A stretch of DNA of 64,000 nt. Origin: an uncultured Clostridia bacterium (GTDB lineage: Bacteria > Bacillota > Clostridia > Oscillospirales > Acutalibacteraceae). Shown here in pieces: positions 17,517 through 25,484 of the stretch. The translations under genes were made by a program, and so were the position numbers. The notes under the pieces were generated by a model. That model had not been told where the DNA came from. It searched no databases and saw only the letters and a list, made by a program, of their open reading frames with translations. How positions within the stretch are numbered: the stretch's first letter is position 1; each line of letters starts with the position of its first letter. The stretch is taken from contig CAMFBH010000003.1 of the NCBI GenBank assembly GCA_945948515.1, positions 1-64,000 of the forward strand. Reading direction: 5' to 3'.

Positions 17517-18512
17517 ATGAAAGGTTATGAAAACGCAATTTCCTGTTTGGCTCCACCGCTGAGCATTATTCTTTCAAATATTGATGAAAAGGAAAAGGCT
17601 AAGATTAATGAAATTCGAATTCGTCTTGAAAAGCCGATAACGCTTATTCACGAAACAGGGGTATGGTTTGTTAACTGTAATTCAAAATTAATGAATTATC
17701 CGGGAGAGAGTGCTTATATTGTTTCAAAAAAGGAGCTTAACGACTGCTTTTCAAAGATTTGCGATTATTCTATTCATTCCAAAAATGAGAATCTAATTAA
17801 AGGATATGTAACGGTTAAAGGCGGAATAAGGGTAGGAGTTGCTTCAAGTGCAGTTGTTCAGAATGGATCAATTACATCCGTTAAGGATATTACATCTTTA
17901 AATATTAGAGTGGCAAAAGGAATTATCGGCGCAGGTCAGCCGATATTGAACACGCTGTTTGTAAATTCATCGCCGAGTATTATTGTTGCAAGTAAGCCTT
18001 CGGGCGGTAAAACAACGGTTCTCAGAGATATGGCAAGGCTGCTTTCAAGCGGTTTTAATTCCCGTTACAGGAGAGTTTCTATTATTGATGAGAGAAATGA
18101 AATTGCAGGAAAATATAATGGCGGTTTTGTATTTGATGTTGGTTTGAATACAGATGTTTTAACCGGATTTTCAAAGGCTAGCGGTATTGAAATTGCTCTT
18201 AGAACACTTGCTCCCGAATATATTATTTGTGATGAAATTGCAACAGTTGAAGAAGCAAATGCAATCAATTATGCATTTGCTTCAGGAGTTAACTTTATAG
18301 TAAGCATGCATATCAAAAATAAGGAATCACTTTTCAATAAAAAAGTGTTCAGAGCTTTGCTCGAAAGCAATGAATTTTCCTACATTGTTTTTTTGAATAA
18401 TTATTCAAGAGATATTGAAATAGTTGATTGCAGAGAGGTTTCAAATGAAATATTTAGGATTGATTCTTCTTGTAACGGCAACAACTCTTTCGGGAATAAT
18501 TTCTACATATAA
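17517..18512 (+). CDS. spoIIIAA: Stage III sporulation protein AA (secretion-type ATPase)
   Basis: First gene of the operon for the SpoIIIA-SpoIIQ channel that links mother cell and forespore. SpoIIIAA is a cytoplasmic ATPase related to type II/IV secretion ATPases. The N-terminal domain holds NEIRIRLEKPITL, and the nucleotide-binding loop is SKPSGGKTT (residues 159-167), followed by VSIIDERNEIAG, EYIICDEIATVEEA and a MHIK motif. The first position of the P-loop is Ser where most members have Gly. ATG 17517 is chosen over GTG 17511 because GAGG (17508-17511) precedes it correctly. The last 68 bases overlap spoIIIAB. Confidence 0.96.
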   Translation: MKGYENAISCLAPPLSIILSNIDEKEKAKINEIRIRLEKPITLIHETGVWFVNCNSKLMNYPGESAYIVSKKELNDCFSKICDYSIHSKNENLIKGYVTVKGGIRVGVASSAVVQNGSITSVKDITSLNIRVAKGIIGAGQPILNTLFVNSSPSIIVASKPSGGKTTVLRDMARLLSSGFNSRYRRVSIIDERNEIAGKYNGGFVFDVGLNTDVLTGFSKASGIEIALRTLAPEYIICDEIATVEEANAINYAFASGVNFIVSMHIKNKESLFNKKVFRALLESNEFSYIVFLNNYSRDIEIVDCREVSNEIFRIDSSCNGNNSFGNNFYI

Positions 18513-18903
18513 GTTAAAAAAAAGAGTTGTCGTTGCAGGAGATTTAATAACTGTTTGCGAATTTTGTTTAATTGAGATGAGATACTCTGTTCCGACTCAG
18601 CAGGAACTTTTTCGGATTCTTGAAAACTGCGATTGTATCAGGGACTTAAATTTTTTTGAAGAAAACGGAAGAATTTTCATTTCATCATACTTTGCTGATG
18701 ATGAGGAAAAAGAAATGATTAATCAGTTTCAGGAAACGCTCGGAACAACGGACATTCAAGGGCAATTGAGCTTTCTTGAATATTTTAAGTCAAAGTCTGT
18801 TAAGCTTCTTTCTGAAAAAGAGGAGAAATATAAAAAGTTTTCAAAGCTATATATTGCATTCGGCGCGTTTGGAGGCTGTGCTGCTGCGCTCATGCTCTTG
18901 TAG
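18445..18903 (+). CDS. spoIIIAB: Stage III sporulation protein AB
   Basis: Inner-membrane component of the SpoIIIA complex, structurally related to GspF-type secretion platform proteins. The 152-residue protein opens with a hydrophobic segment (YLGLILLVTATTLSGII) and ends with a second one (LYIAFGAFGGCAAALMLL), with a mostly helical middle containing LIEMRYSVPTQQELFRIL. It starts at ATG 18445, behind GAGAGG, inside the end of spoIIIAA. The gap to spoIIIAC is eight bases with an AGGAGG site. Confidence 0.92.
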   Translation: MKYLGLILLVTATTLSGIISTYKLKKRVVVAGDLITVCEFCLIEMRYSVPTQQELFRILENCDCIRDLNFFEENGRIFISSYFADDEEKEMINQFQETLGTTDIQGQLSFLEYFKSKSVKLLSEKEEKYKKFSKLYIAFGAFGGCAAALMLL

Positions 18904-18911
18904 GAGGAAAA

Positions 18912-19106
18912 ATGGAAGTTAATATTATTTTTAAAATTGCCGCAATCGGAATTATTGTTGCGGTACTGAATCAGCTTTTGATAAGAAGTGAGAGGGAAGA
19001 CCAGGCTTTATTAACAACGATTGCGGGTGTAATTGTTGTTTTAATGATGCTTATTCCGCAAATCAGCGAATTGTTTTCTTCCGTAAGGTCTTTGTTTAAC
19101 ATTTGA
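18912..19106 (+). CDS. spoIIIAC: Stage III sporulation protein AC
   Basis: A 64-residue membrane protein with two hydrophobic helices separated by a short charged loop, INQLLIRSEREDQALL-like in layout, which is the SpoIIIAC pattern. It is a small subunit of the forespore-mother cell channel. The start at 18912 has a TAGGAGG site, and the stop overlaps the start of spoIIIAD. Confidence 0.92.
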   Translation: MEVNIIFKIAAIGIIVAVLNQLLIRSEREDQALLTTIAGVIVVLMMLIPQISELFSSVRSLFNI

Positions 19107-19483
19107 TTAAAATTTTATCAATAGCTGTTTGTGCGCTTATTCTCAGCATTCTTATCAAAGAACAAAATAAAACCATTGCAGTTTTACTAACTCTTTGCAG
19201 TGCCTGCGTAATTTTTGTAAGTGTTGCATCCGGATTTAATAATATACTTTCATCTTTAACCGAAATGTCTGCATATGCGGGCGAAATTTCCGAGTATGTA
19301 AAGCTCATGGTTAAAATATTAGGTATCTGCTTTCTTTCTCAACTGATTATCAATATTTGTAAGGATTCAGGTGAAAATGCCCTTGCTTCTCAAACCGAGC
19401 TTGCATCTAAAATTATAGTAGTAGTAATGCTTCTTCCTCTATTTGAAGCCCTAATAAAAATTATTGCAGGAATAATGAAATGA
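19103..19483 (+). CDS. spoIIIAD: Stage III sporulation protein AD
   Basis: A 126-residue membrane protein, related to SpoIIIAC in its C-terminal part, with four hydrophobic segments; the motif ISEYVKLMVKILGICFLSQL and the C-terminal region NALASQTELASKIIVV are family hallmarks. The start is a TTG at 19103 that overlaps the TGA stop of spoIIIAC by four bases (TTGA), indicating translational coupling; there is no later in-frame start that would keep the first helix. The end overlaps spoIIIAE by four bases. Confidence 0.92.
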   Translation: MIKILSIAVCALILSILIKEQNKTIAVLLTLCSACVIFVSVASGFNNILSSLTEMSAYAGEISEYVKLMVKILGICFLSQLIINICKDSGENALASQTELASKIIVVVMLLPLFEALIKIIAGIMK

Positions 19484-20616
19484 AAAGATTTTTAACAATA
19501 TCCGTATTCTTAATCGTTTTTCTTTTTCCAACCCATGCCTTTGCAGAAAATTTGACAGATAGCGACTATAATTCTCTTATTGAAAGCTATTCTGTTGAAA
19601 GTGTTTTTGAATCACTCGATAACGACACAAAAAGGCTATTAGAAGAACTCGGCGTTGATGAATTTGACTACGATAATCTCGTTAATCTTACACCGAAAAA
19701 AATTGTAAAAATTTTTAAAGAAGTAGTTTCAAAAAAAGCGTCATATCCTTTGGTTTCACTTGCGGAAATAGTAATACTTGTAATGCTTTCATCTTTGTTT
19801 AACAGTATGAAAAGTACTATTGAGAATGATTCAATGTCTGATATTTATTCACTTTCTTCAGCCGTAACAATAGCGCTAATACTAACTGTAAAAATGAACA
19901 ATGTTATTACCTTGTCATGTGCTTCATTAGGAATTTGTGCTAATTTTGTTCTGGCTTTTGTACCTGTTTTTGCGGTTATAGTTGCATCGTCGGGCGGAAT
20001 AACAACATCATTTTCAACAAATGCATTAATTCTCGGACTTGCTCAGCTTTTAAACATTATTTCCGATAAGTTTTTTTTACCCTTAATTAATTGTTTTTTG
20101 TGTATTGGAGTAAGCGCCGGAATCCGACCGCAGTTGAATTTGTCTAAGGTTACATCAACAATGAAAAAATACATAACTTCGGCAATATCGGTTTGCTCAG
20201 CAGGTTTTGTTTCAATTCTTTCTCTTAAAACAGCGGTTGCTTCTAAGGTTGATGCAATAGGACTCCGTTCTGTTCGGTTTGCAATAAACTCAATAGTTCC
20301 CGTTATAGGAAGCGCAATAAGCGAGGGACTTTTATCAATACAAAGCTATTCAGATTTGATAAAAAGCAGTGTAGGTGTTACTGGCATAATTATAGTTTTT
20401 CTTGTTTTTTTACCGTCTCTTGTTGAATTAACAATTTGGAAAATTGCTATTTCTCTATGCTTAATTTGTTCGGATTTGTTTAATGATCAGCCTGTTAAAG
20501 CAGTATTAAGTGCCTTTTCGGACACGCTCATGCTTATACTCGTTTTATTAATACTTTCAATGGTTACAACCGTAATTTCTGTAGGAGTGCTTATAGCGGC
20601 AAGGAGCAGCGTATGA
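19480..20616 (+). CDS. spoIIIAE: Stage III sporulation protein AE
   Basis: Largest membrane subunit of the SpoIIIA channel, 378 residues. A signal peptide at about residues 1-22 ends at HAFAEN. A soluble segment follows with RLLEELGVDEFDY, then at least seven transmembrane helices from about residue 85 onward, including SSGGITTSFSTNALILGLAQ and the conserved VVPVIGSAISEGL-like stretch SIVPVIGSAISEGLLSIQSY. It is cotranslated with spoIIIAD and spoIIIAF through ATGA overlaps at both ends. Confidence 0.94.
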   Translation: MKRFLTISVFLIVFLFPTHAFAENLTDSDYNSLIESYSVESVFESLDNDTKRLLEELGVDEFDYDNLVNLTPKKIVKIFKEVVSKKASYPLVSLAEIVILVMLSSLFNSMKSTIENDSMSDIYSLSSAVTIALILTVKMNNVITLSCASLGICANFVLAFVPVFAVIVASSGGITTSFSTNALILGLAQLLNIISDKFFLPLINCFLCIGVSAGIRPQLNLSKVTSTMKKYITSAISVCSAGFVSILSLKTAVASKVDAIGLRSVRFAINSIVPVIGSAISEGLLSIQSYSDLIKSSVGVTGIIIVFLVFLPSLVELTIWKIAISLCLICSDLFNDQPVKAVLSAFSDTLMLILVLLILSMVTTVISVGVLIAARSSV

Positions 20617-21068
20617 GTTTTATTAAAGAGTGGGCGTTAAGCGTAACTGCAACAATTCTTATTTCAGCAGTGCTTTCTGTTCTCATTCCCACAGGAAGCA
20701 TGGGGAAAATGTATAAAACGGTTATTGCCGTTTTTATTTTCGCATCCTTTATAATTCCATTTACATCGTTTAATACTTCTGATTTCGATTTTTCCGATTT
20801 ATCCGTTCAAACAGATTTCTCTTTTGAATCTGAAGAAGTAATAAAAAATAATTACGATAATATGATTGTTGCACAAATCGAAAAGATTCTAAAGGAATGT
20901 GATTTGGATAAATATGATATAGAGGTTAAAAGTCAAGTAAAAGATTACGAATATTCAGTAACTGAATGTAATATTGTGTTATATGAGAAGAATATGATTG
21001 AAACGGTTTCTAAAAAAATAGAAGAAGAAACGGGAATTAAAGCAAATGTTGTTAACGGAGCAGATTGA
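20613..21068 (+). CDS. spoIIIAF: Stage III sporulation protein AF
   Basis: A 151-residue protein with two N-terminal membrane segments (about residues 7-25 and 34-52) around a GSMGKMYKTV turn, and a soluble C-terminal domain extending to the mother-cell or intermembrane side. The soluble part has the alpha/beta ring-building-like layout reported for SpoIIIAF. It starts by ATGA overlap with spoIIIAE and its last 23 bases overlap the assigned start of spoIIIAG. Confidence 0.9.
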   Translation: MSFIKEWALSVTATILISAVLSVLIPTGSMGKMYKTVIAVFIFASFIIPFTSFNTSDFDFSDLSVQTDFSFESEEVIKNNYDNMIVAQIEKILKECDLDKYDIEVKSQVKDYEYSVTECNIVLYEKNMIETVSKKIEEETGIKANVVNGAD

Positions 21069-21588
21069 CTTAAAAAATAAAACAAAGAATTTATTCGAGA
21101 TGAAAAACTCAAAAAAAATTATTGCCGTAATAGGTGTTTTAGGAGTTATTTTGATTATGCTTTCAGAGTTCATTCCCCAAAACAAAAGCAACGAATCATC
21201 TAAAGCAAACAGCATAACCGAGTATTCTGATTACAAAGAATCGCTCGAAAAGCAACTTCTCGGAATACTTTCATCAATTCAAGGTGTTGGAAAATGCAAG
21301 GTTATGATAACTCTTGAAGAAACTCAGGAGTGTGTTTTTGCAAAAAATGAAAAGGCTCAAAACTCGCAGAATGATAACTCAAGCGAAAATGAATATGTAA
21401 TCATTGATAACTCAGGTAATGAAACTCCTGTATTGATTAAGGAATATTTTCCAAAGGTTTTAGGTGTGGCAATAGTCTGCGAAGGTGCAGAGAATTCTTT
21501 GGTTTGTGAGGAAATAACGAATAGCGTTACTGCGTTATTCGATATATCATCAAACAGAATTTCTGTTTCAAAATATGAAAGTGAATAA
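21046..21588 (+). CDS. spoIIIAG: Stage III sporulation protein AG
   Basis: Single-pass membrane protein whose external domain forms a large ring in the intermembrane space, related to the EscJ/PrgK ring proteins of type III secretion. A membrane segment lies at about residues 24-40 (IIAVIGVLGVILIMLSEF) and the ring domain at about 60-175 with LLGILSSIQGVGKCKVMITL and KVLGVAIVCEGA. ATG 21046 gives a short cytoplasmic N-terminus as in Bacillus SpoIIIAG, but its ribosome site is weak; ATG 21100 (162 residues) is a possible alternative that would start right before the membrane segment. Confidence 0.9.
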   Translation: MLLTEQIDLKNKTKNLFEMKNSKKIIAVIGVLGVILIMLSEFIPQNKSNESSKANSITEYSDYKESLEKQLLGILSSIQGVGKCKVMITLEETQECVFAKNEKAQNSQNDNSSENEYVIIDNSGNETPVLIKEYFPKVLGVAIVCEGAENSLVCEEITNSVTALFDISSNRISVSKYESE

Positions 21589-21597
21589 GGTGATTTT

Positions 21598-22230
21598 ATG
21601 AATTTTAATGAACAGCTTGAGCAGCTCGATAAGGGCAAAAATGAAAAAGACGAAAAGAAGAAGGAAAAAAAGCCTAAAAGCAAATCAAGAACAAGAAGAG
21701 CAAAACTTGCAATGAGTGCGTTCGTATTTGTTCTTGCTGCCGGGGCTCTCGGAAATTGGTATTGGGAAAACAGTGAAATTTCAAGTAAAGTTACACCGGT
21801 TATAAGCAGCCAGGAGAAAACAAAAACGCTTGGTGAAGCAACTTATGTAGGTGCAACTACACAGGCTCAGAATAACAATGAATACTTTTCAAAGGCTAAA
21901 CTTGAACGGCAGAATGCTCGGGATGAAGCGCTTGAAAAGCTTCAAAAAATTGTTGATTCATCTCAAACGGAGAGCGCTGCGGCAAAAACAGCGGCAGATA
22001 AAATTGCTGTTATATCTAATTCAATTTCCGCAGAAAATAAAATTGAAACATTGATTAAGGCAAAAGGTTATAATAATGTTCTTGCAATTATCAGCACCGA
22101 CGGAAAAAAGGTGGAAGTAATTGTTGATGCTGAAAAATTATCTGAAAAATCAATTGTTCAAATTAAAACCATAGCCATGGAGCAAAGTGGATGCAGCTTT
22201 GACAAGGTGTCAATAATTCAGCCAAAATAA
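21598..22230 (+). CDS. spoIIIAH: Stage III sporulation protein AH
   Basis: Mother-cell membrane protein whose external ring domain docks with forespore SpoIIQ. The 210-residue protein has a very lysine-rich cytoplasmic N-terminus (residues 11-39), one membrane helix (about 40-58, LAMSAFVFVLAAGALGNWYW), a linker, and a C-terminal ring-building domain (about 95-210) with the usual RDEALEKLQKIVDSSQTES region and a closing AMEQSGCSFDKVSIIQPK. It is the last spoIIIA gene; an asp23-type gene with its own promoter follows. No SpoIIQ homologue is present in this window. Confidence 0.94.
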   Translation: MNFNEQLEQLDKGKNEKDEKKKEKKPKSKSRTRRAKLAMSAFVFVLAAGALGNWYWENSEISSKVTPVISSQEKTKTLGEATYVGATTQAQNNNEYFSKAKLERQNARDEALEKLQKIVDSSQTESAAAKTAADKIAVISNSISAENKIETLIKAKGYNNVLAIISTDGKKVEVIVDAEKLSEKSIVQIKTIAMEQSGCSFDKVSIIQPK

Positions 22231-22249
22231 ATATTTAACAATAAAAGTG

Positions 22250-22278
22250 TTGTAACTAAATAAATTATATGGTATAAT
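22250..22278 (+). promoter_or_regulatory. Sigma-A promoter of the asp23-nusB operon
   Basis: TTGTAA (22250-22255), 17-base spacer, TATAAT (22273-22278), about 45 bases before the asp23-like start. It separates vegetative expression from the sporulation operon. Confidence 0.75.
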
Positions 22279-22322
22279 AACGCATAAAGTTATTTAATAA
22301 ACAATCTTAAGGGGATGTTAAA

Positions 22323-22715
22323 ATGGTTATCAGCTCTGAAAATTCTAAGGGCGGTCTTGTTATTTCCGAAGAGGTAGTTGCTTCAATTGCAATTAATGCA
22401 GCAAAAGATGTTGACGGTATTTCTTCATTTTCAAACAGACCTGTTGATGTTGTTTCTACCCTTAGAAAGGGAAGTCTGAAGGTTACCAGTCCTGTAAGAA
22501 TAACAGAGGATACAGACGGCTTAGCAGTTAGTATTTATGTAAATATTTTACCCGGAAAAGAAATTCAGCCTGTTGCAGTTAAGGTGCAGAGTGCCGTTAA
22601 GGATGCAATTCAGAATATGACGGGAAAAAATGTTGCAAAAGTAAATGTAGTTATTGCCGGAATTGATTTTACCGAGTCTAAGGACAAGGACGAACCTAAA
22701 GAAACTGAAGAGTGA
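22323..22715 (+). CDS. Asp23/Gls24 family protein (YqhY-like)
   Basis: A 130-residue protein of the Asp23/Gls24 envelope stress family. Motifs GGLVISEEVVASIAINAAKDVDGI at the front and the alternating beta-alpha pattern with VSIYVNILPGKEIQPVAVKVQ are typical. In Bacillus the equivalent gene yqhY lies between accC and nusB and is tied to fatty acid synthesis control; here accB and accC are absent but the gene keeps its place before nusB. The start at 22323 has an AAGGGGA site. A hairpin separates it from nusB. Confidence 0.88.
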   Translation: MVISSENSKGGLVISEEVVASIAINAAKDVDGISSFSNRPVDVVSTLRKGSLKVTSPVRITEDTDGLAVSIYVNILPGKEIQPVAVKVQSAVKDAIQNMTGKNVAKVNVVIAGIDFTESKDKDEPKETEE

Positions 22716-22720
22716 TTTAT

Positions 22721-22757
22721 AAGCGGCATAATTTCGTGTTATGCCGCTTTGTTTTTT
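22721..22757 (+). terminator. Hairpin between asp23-like gene and nusB
   Basis: Ten-pair stem AAGCGGCATA / TATGCCGCTT (22721-22730, 22740-22749) with a nine-base loop, then TGTTTTTT. It is a likely partial terminator: nusB starts only about ten bases later and has no separate promoter that I can see, so some read-through must occur. Confidence 0.75.
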
Positions 22758-22767
22758 CGGAGGAAGT

Positions 22768-23166
22768 ATGAAAAGAACAGAGCAAAGAGAGCAAGCGTTT
22801 ATTTTACTTTTTGAAAAGCAGTTTTTTACTGAAAAAACATGCAATGAGCTTATAGACGCTTTTAACGAAACATCTGAACAGAAGGCTTCAAAATACGCGC
22901 AGGAAGTTTTTTGCAAAACATGCGAGAATACTGAAGTAATTGACGGTTATATTTCCGAATTTGCAAAAGGCTGGAAGATTAACAGATTGCCGAAGGTTAA
23001 TTTAGCAATTCTTCGCCTTGCAATATGCGAAATGCTTTATGTTGACGAGGTACCCGATAATATTGCAATAAATGAAGCAGTTGAACTTGCAAAGAAGTAT
23101 TCTGGAAAAGAAGATTCCTCTTTTATTAACGGAATACTCGGTTCTGTATCAAGAAAGGAAAAATGA
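22768..23166 (+). CDS. nusB: Transcription antitermination factor NusB
   Basis: RNA-binding factor that joins NusA, NusE (S10) and NusG on boxA RNA in rRNA operons. The 132-residue helical protein has REQAFILLFEKQF at the start and the C-terminal signature LPKVNLAILRLAICEMLY followed by DNIAINEAVELAKKYSGKEDSSFINGIL. ATG 22768 is chosen because GGAGGA precedes it; in-frame codons from 22741 onward fall inside the terminator hairpin. The stop overlaps the start of the TsaD-like gene. Confidence 0.96.
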   Translation: MKRTEQREQAFILLFEKQFFTEKTCNELIDAFNETSEQKASKYAQEVFCKTCENTEVIDGYISEFAKGWKINRLPKVNLAILRLAICEMLYVDEVPDNIAINEAVELAKKYSGKEDSSFINGILGSVSRKEK

Positions 23167-24092
23167 TGTTTCTCGGAATTGATACAAGTAACTACACCAC
23201 TTCGATTGCAGCCTGTGACAGCGGTTTAAATTGCTTAGTTAATAATAAGAGACTGCTTAAGGTTAACGAAGGCGAGAGAGGCTTAAGACAAAGCAATGCG
23301 GTTTTTCAGCACACGGTTAATTTACCTGAGCTTTTTACTGCATCAAAGGGTTTATTTAACGGAATTGAAGCAGTCGGAGTAAGCACAAAACCGTGCAGCT
23401 TCGAGGGGAGCTATATGCCGTGCTTTATGGTTGGAAAGTCAAATGCATATTCAATAAGCTGTGCTTTAGGAATTCCTTGCTTTGAAACTACTCATCAAAC
23501 AGGGCACATTCTATCGGCATTGTATTCAGCTGAAAAGCTTGAATTGATTAATCAACGGTTCTTGGCTTTCCATGTTTCTGGCGGCACTACCGATGCTCTT
23601 GTTGTTACTCCTGATGCCGAAAAGATTATCAACATTGAAAAAATAGGTACTTCTCTCGATCTTCACGCAGGTCAGGTTATTGACAGAACGGGAGTTATGC
23701 TTGGCTTGAAATTCCCATGCGGAAGTGAGCTTGACAGGCTTTCTCTTGAAAGTGATGCTGAGTTTAAAATCCGTCCTTCTGTTAAAGGACTGAATTGTTC
23801 TCTTTCCGGTGTAGAAAATAAAGCTTCAAAAATGATAATAGACGGAGCAAAGCCCTGCGATGTTGCAATGTTTTCGATTGAATATATTTTGAGAACTATT
23901 GAAGCAATGCTTAACAACGCTATTTCTGCATACGGAGACATGCCTGTTGTGTTTGTAGGCGGAGTTATGTCAAATTCAAAAATCAGTAAGTATTTTAAGA
24001 AAAAATATAATGCATATTTTGCAAAGCCCGAGTTTTCATGTGATAATGCTCTCGGCTGTGCAATATATGCGGCGTTAAAATTCGGAAAATAA
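23163..24092 (+). CDS. TsaD/Kae1-like protein (M22 family paralogue)
   Basis: ASKHA-fold protein related to TsaD, the N6-threonylcarbamoyladenosine tRNA transferase. At 309 residues it is shorter than true TsaD (about 335-340). It keeps FLGIDTSNYTTSIA at the start, an HxxxH metal pair (THQTGHILSAL), and FVGGVMSNSKI near the end. However, the VSGGHT motif of TsaD reads VSGGTTDA, and the HxEGH pattern lacks Glu. It is probably a TsaD paralogue of the type seen next to nusB-xse genes in Clostridia, with unknown function. ATG 23163 overlaps the nusB stop; ATG 23166 is equally possible. Confidence 0.8.
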   Translation: MMFLGIDTSNYTTSIAACDSGLNCLVNNKRLLKVNEGERGLRQSNAVFQHTVNLPELFTASKGLFNGIEAVGVSTKPCSFEGSYMPCFMVGKSNAYSISCALGIPCFETTHQTGHILSALYSAEKLELINQRFLAFHVSGGTTDALVVTPDAEKIINIEKIGTSLDLHAGQVIDRTGVMLGLKFPCGSELDRLSLESDAEFKIRPSVKGLNCSLSGVENKASKMIIDGAKPCDVAMFSIEYILRTIEAMLNNAISAYGDMPVVFVGGVMSNSKISKYFKKKYNAYFAKPEFSCDNALGCAIYAALKFGK

Positions 24093-24094
24093 TT

Positions 24095-25294
24095 ATGAAT
24101 GTTGTTTCTGTTTCACAACTTAACAGGTATATTAAGGCACTTGCAGATGAAAACAAAGTGCTTAACAGTCTTTATGTTAGAGGCGAAGTTTCTAATTTCG
24201 TAAACCATTATCGAAGCGGTCATTTTTATTTTACGCTGAAAGATGAAAACAGCCAGATAAAGGCAGTTATGTTTAAAGGCTTTTCTCAAAGATTGAAATT
24301 TTCTTTAGAGAATGGTATGAAGATTATTTGCCGTGCAAGGCTATCTGTTTACGAAAAGGACGGAACCTGCCAGCTGTATGTTGAGGATATTCAGCCGGAA
24401 GGCGTCGGTGCATTAAGTATTGCGTTTGAACAGTTAAAAGCAAAACTCAGCGAAGAAGGGCTTTTTGACGAAAGCTCAAAGCGTAAACTTCCGAAATACC
24501 CGTCGAAAATCGGAGTCGCTACTTCAGATACCGGGGCGGCGGTTGAAGATATTAAGAATATTTTGAAGCGAAGATGGCCTCTTTGCGAAGTGATTATTTG
24601 CCCAACAACAGTTCAAGGTGAAAATGCCTCAAAAGATATAGTTGATTCAATAGATTATTTAAATCAAATTGATGATATTGATTTGATAATTGTCGGAAGA
24701 GGAGGCGGCTCGGCTGAGGATCTTCAGCCGTTTAATACCGAAGAGGTTGCGCGCGCCGTATATAATTCGGCAAAACCTGTTATTTCTGCAGTTGGACACG
24801 AAACGGATTTTACTATATGTGATTTTGTTTCCGATTTACGGGCACCCACTCCGAGTGCGGCAGCCGAAATTGCCGTTCCCGATTATATAGAAGAGAAAAG
24901 CAAAATATCATATCTTGAAAAAAGATTACTTGAAATCGTTACAGGCAGGCTTGAAACAGAAGCGCTCAGGCTTGACAGGATAACAGAAAAATATATTATT
25001 TCAGAAGAGAACATTATTTCTTCACGAAAAGAAGAATTAAGTATTTTAGAAAAATGCGTAAGCAGTTTGTTTGAAAACTATGTTAATTCGCAAAGAAACC
25101 ATCTAAAACTTCTTGCATCCGGTCTTGATGCACTTAGTCCTTTAAAGGTAATTTCAAGAGGATACTGTGCAGTGCAAAGGAAAAATGACTGGATTAATTC
25201 GGTAAATGAACTTAATAAAGACGATATAATCAATCTTAAAATGAATAACGGAAGTGCAGTTTGCACTGTTAACGAGGTAAATATTAATGAGTGA
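24095..25294 (+). CDS. xseA: Exodeoxyribonuclease VII large subunit
   Basis: Catalytic subunit of exonuclease VII, which degrades single-stranded DNA from both ends without metal. The N-terminal OB-fold (about residues 1-100) begins VVSVSQLNRYIKAL and includes GEVSNFVNHYRSGHFYFTLK; the catalytic domain has GVATSDTGAAVEDI, IIVGRGGGSAEDLQPFN and AVGHETDFTICDFVSDLRAPTPSA-type motifs, followed by a coiled-coil stalk (about 270-360). The length of 399 residues is slightly short of E. coli XseA. Its start lies two bases after the TsaD-like gene and it overlaps xseB by eight bases. Confidence 0.97.
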   Translation: MNVVSVSQLNRYIKALADENKVLNSLYVRGEVSNFVNHYRSGHFYFTLKDENSQIKAVMFKGFSQRLKFSLENGMKIICRARLSVYEKDGTCQLYVEDIQPEGVGALSIAFEQLKAKLSEEGLFDESSKRKLPKYPSKIGVATSDTGAAVEDIKNILKRRWPLCEVIICPTTVQGENASKDIVDSIDYLNQIDDIDLIIVGRGGGSAEDLQPFNTEEVARAVYNSAKPVISAVGHETDFTICDFVSDLRAPTPSAAAEIAVPDYIEEKSKISYLEKRLLEIVTGRLETEALRLDRITEKYIISEENIISSRKEELSILEKCVSSLFENYVNSQRNHLKLLASGLDALSPLKVISRGYCAVQRKNDWINSVNELNKDDIINLKMNNGSAVCTVNEVNINE

Positions 25295-25484
25295 ATTATC
25301 TTATGAAGAAGCAATTAAGCGGCTTGAGGAAATTGTTTCAAAGCTTTCTGACGGCGAATGTTCTCTGAGTGAAAGCATTGAATTATTTGACGAAGGAACA
25401 AAATTAGCAGGACTCTGCAATGAGCTTTTAAACAAAGCGGAGCAAAGAATTAAAGTAATATCAAAAGGAAATGAAAATGAATAG
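25287..25484 (+). CDS. xseB: Exodeoxyribonuclease VII small subunit
   Basis: A 65-residue helical protein that binds the XseA stalk. It begins SYEEAIKRLEEIVSKLSDGE, which is the family pattern, and continues with SLSESIELFDEGTKL. The start overlaps the end of xseA and the end overlaps the ispA start region, so the three are translationally coupled. Confidence 0.95.
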   Translation: MSELSYEEAIKRLEEIVSKLSDGECSLSESIELFDEGTKLAGLCNELLNKAEQRIKVISKGNENE

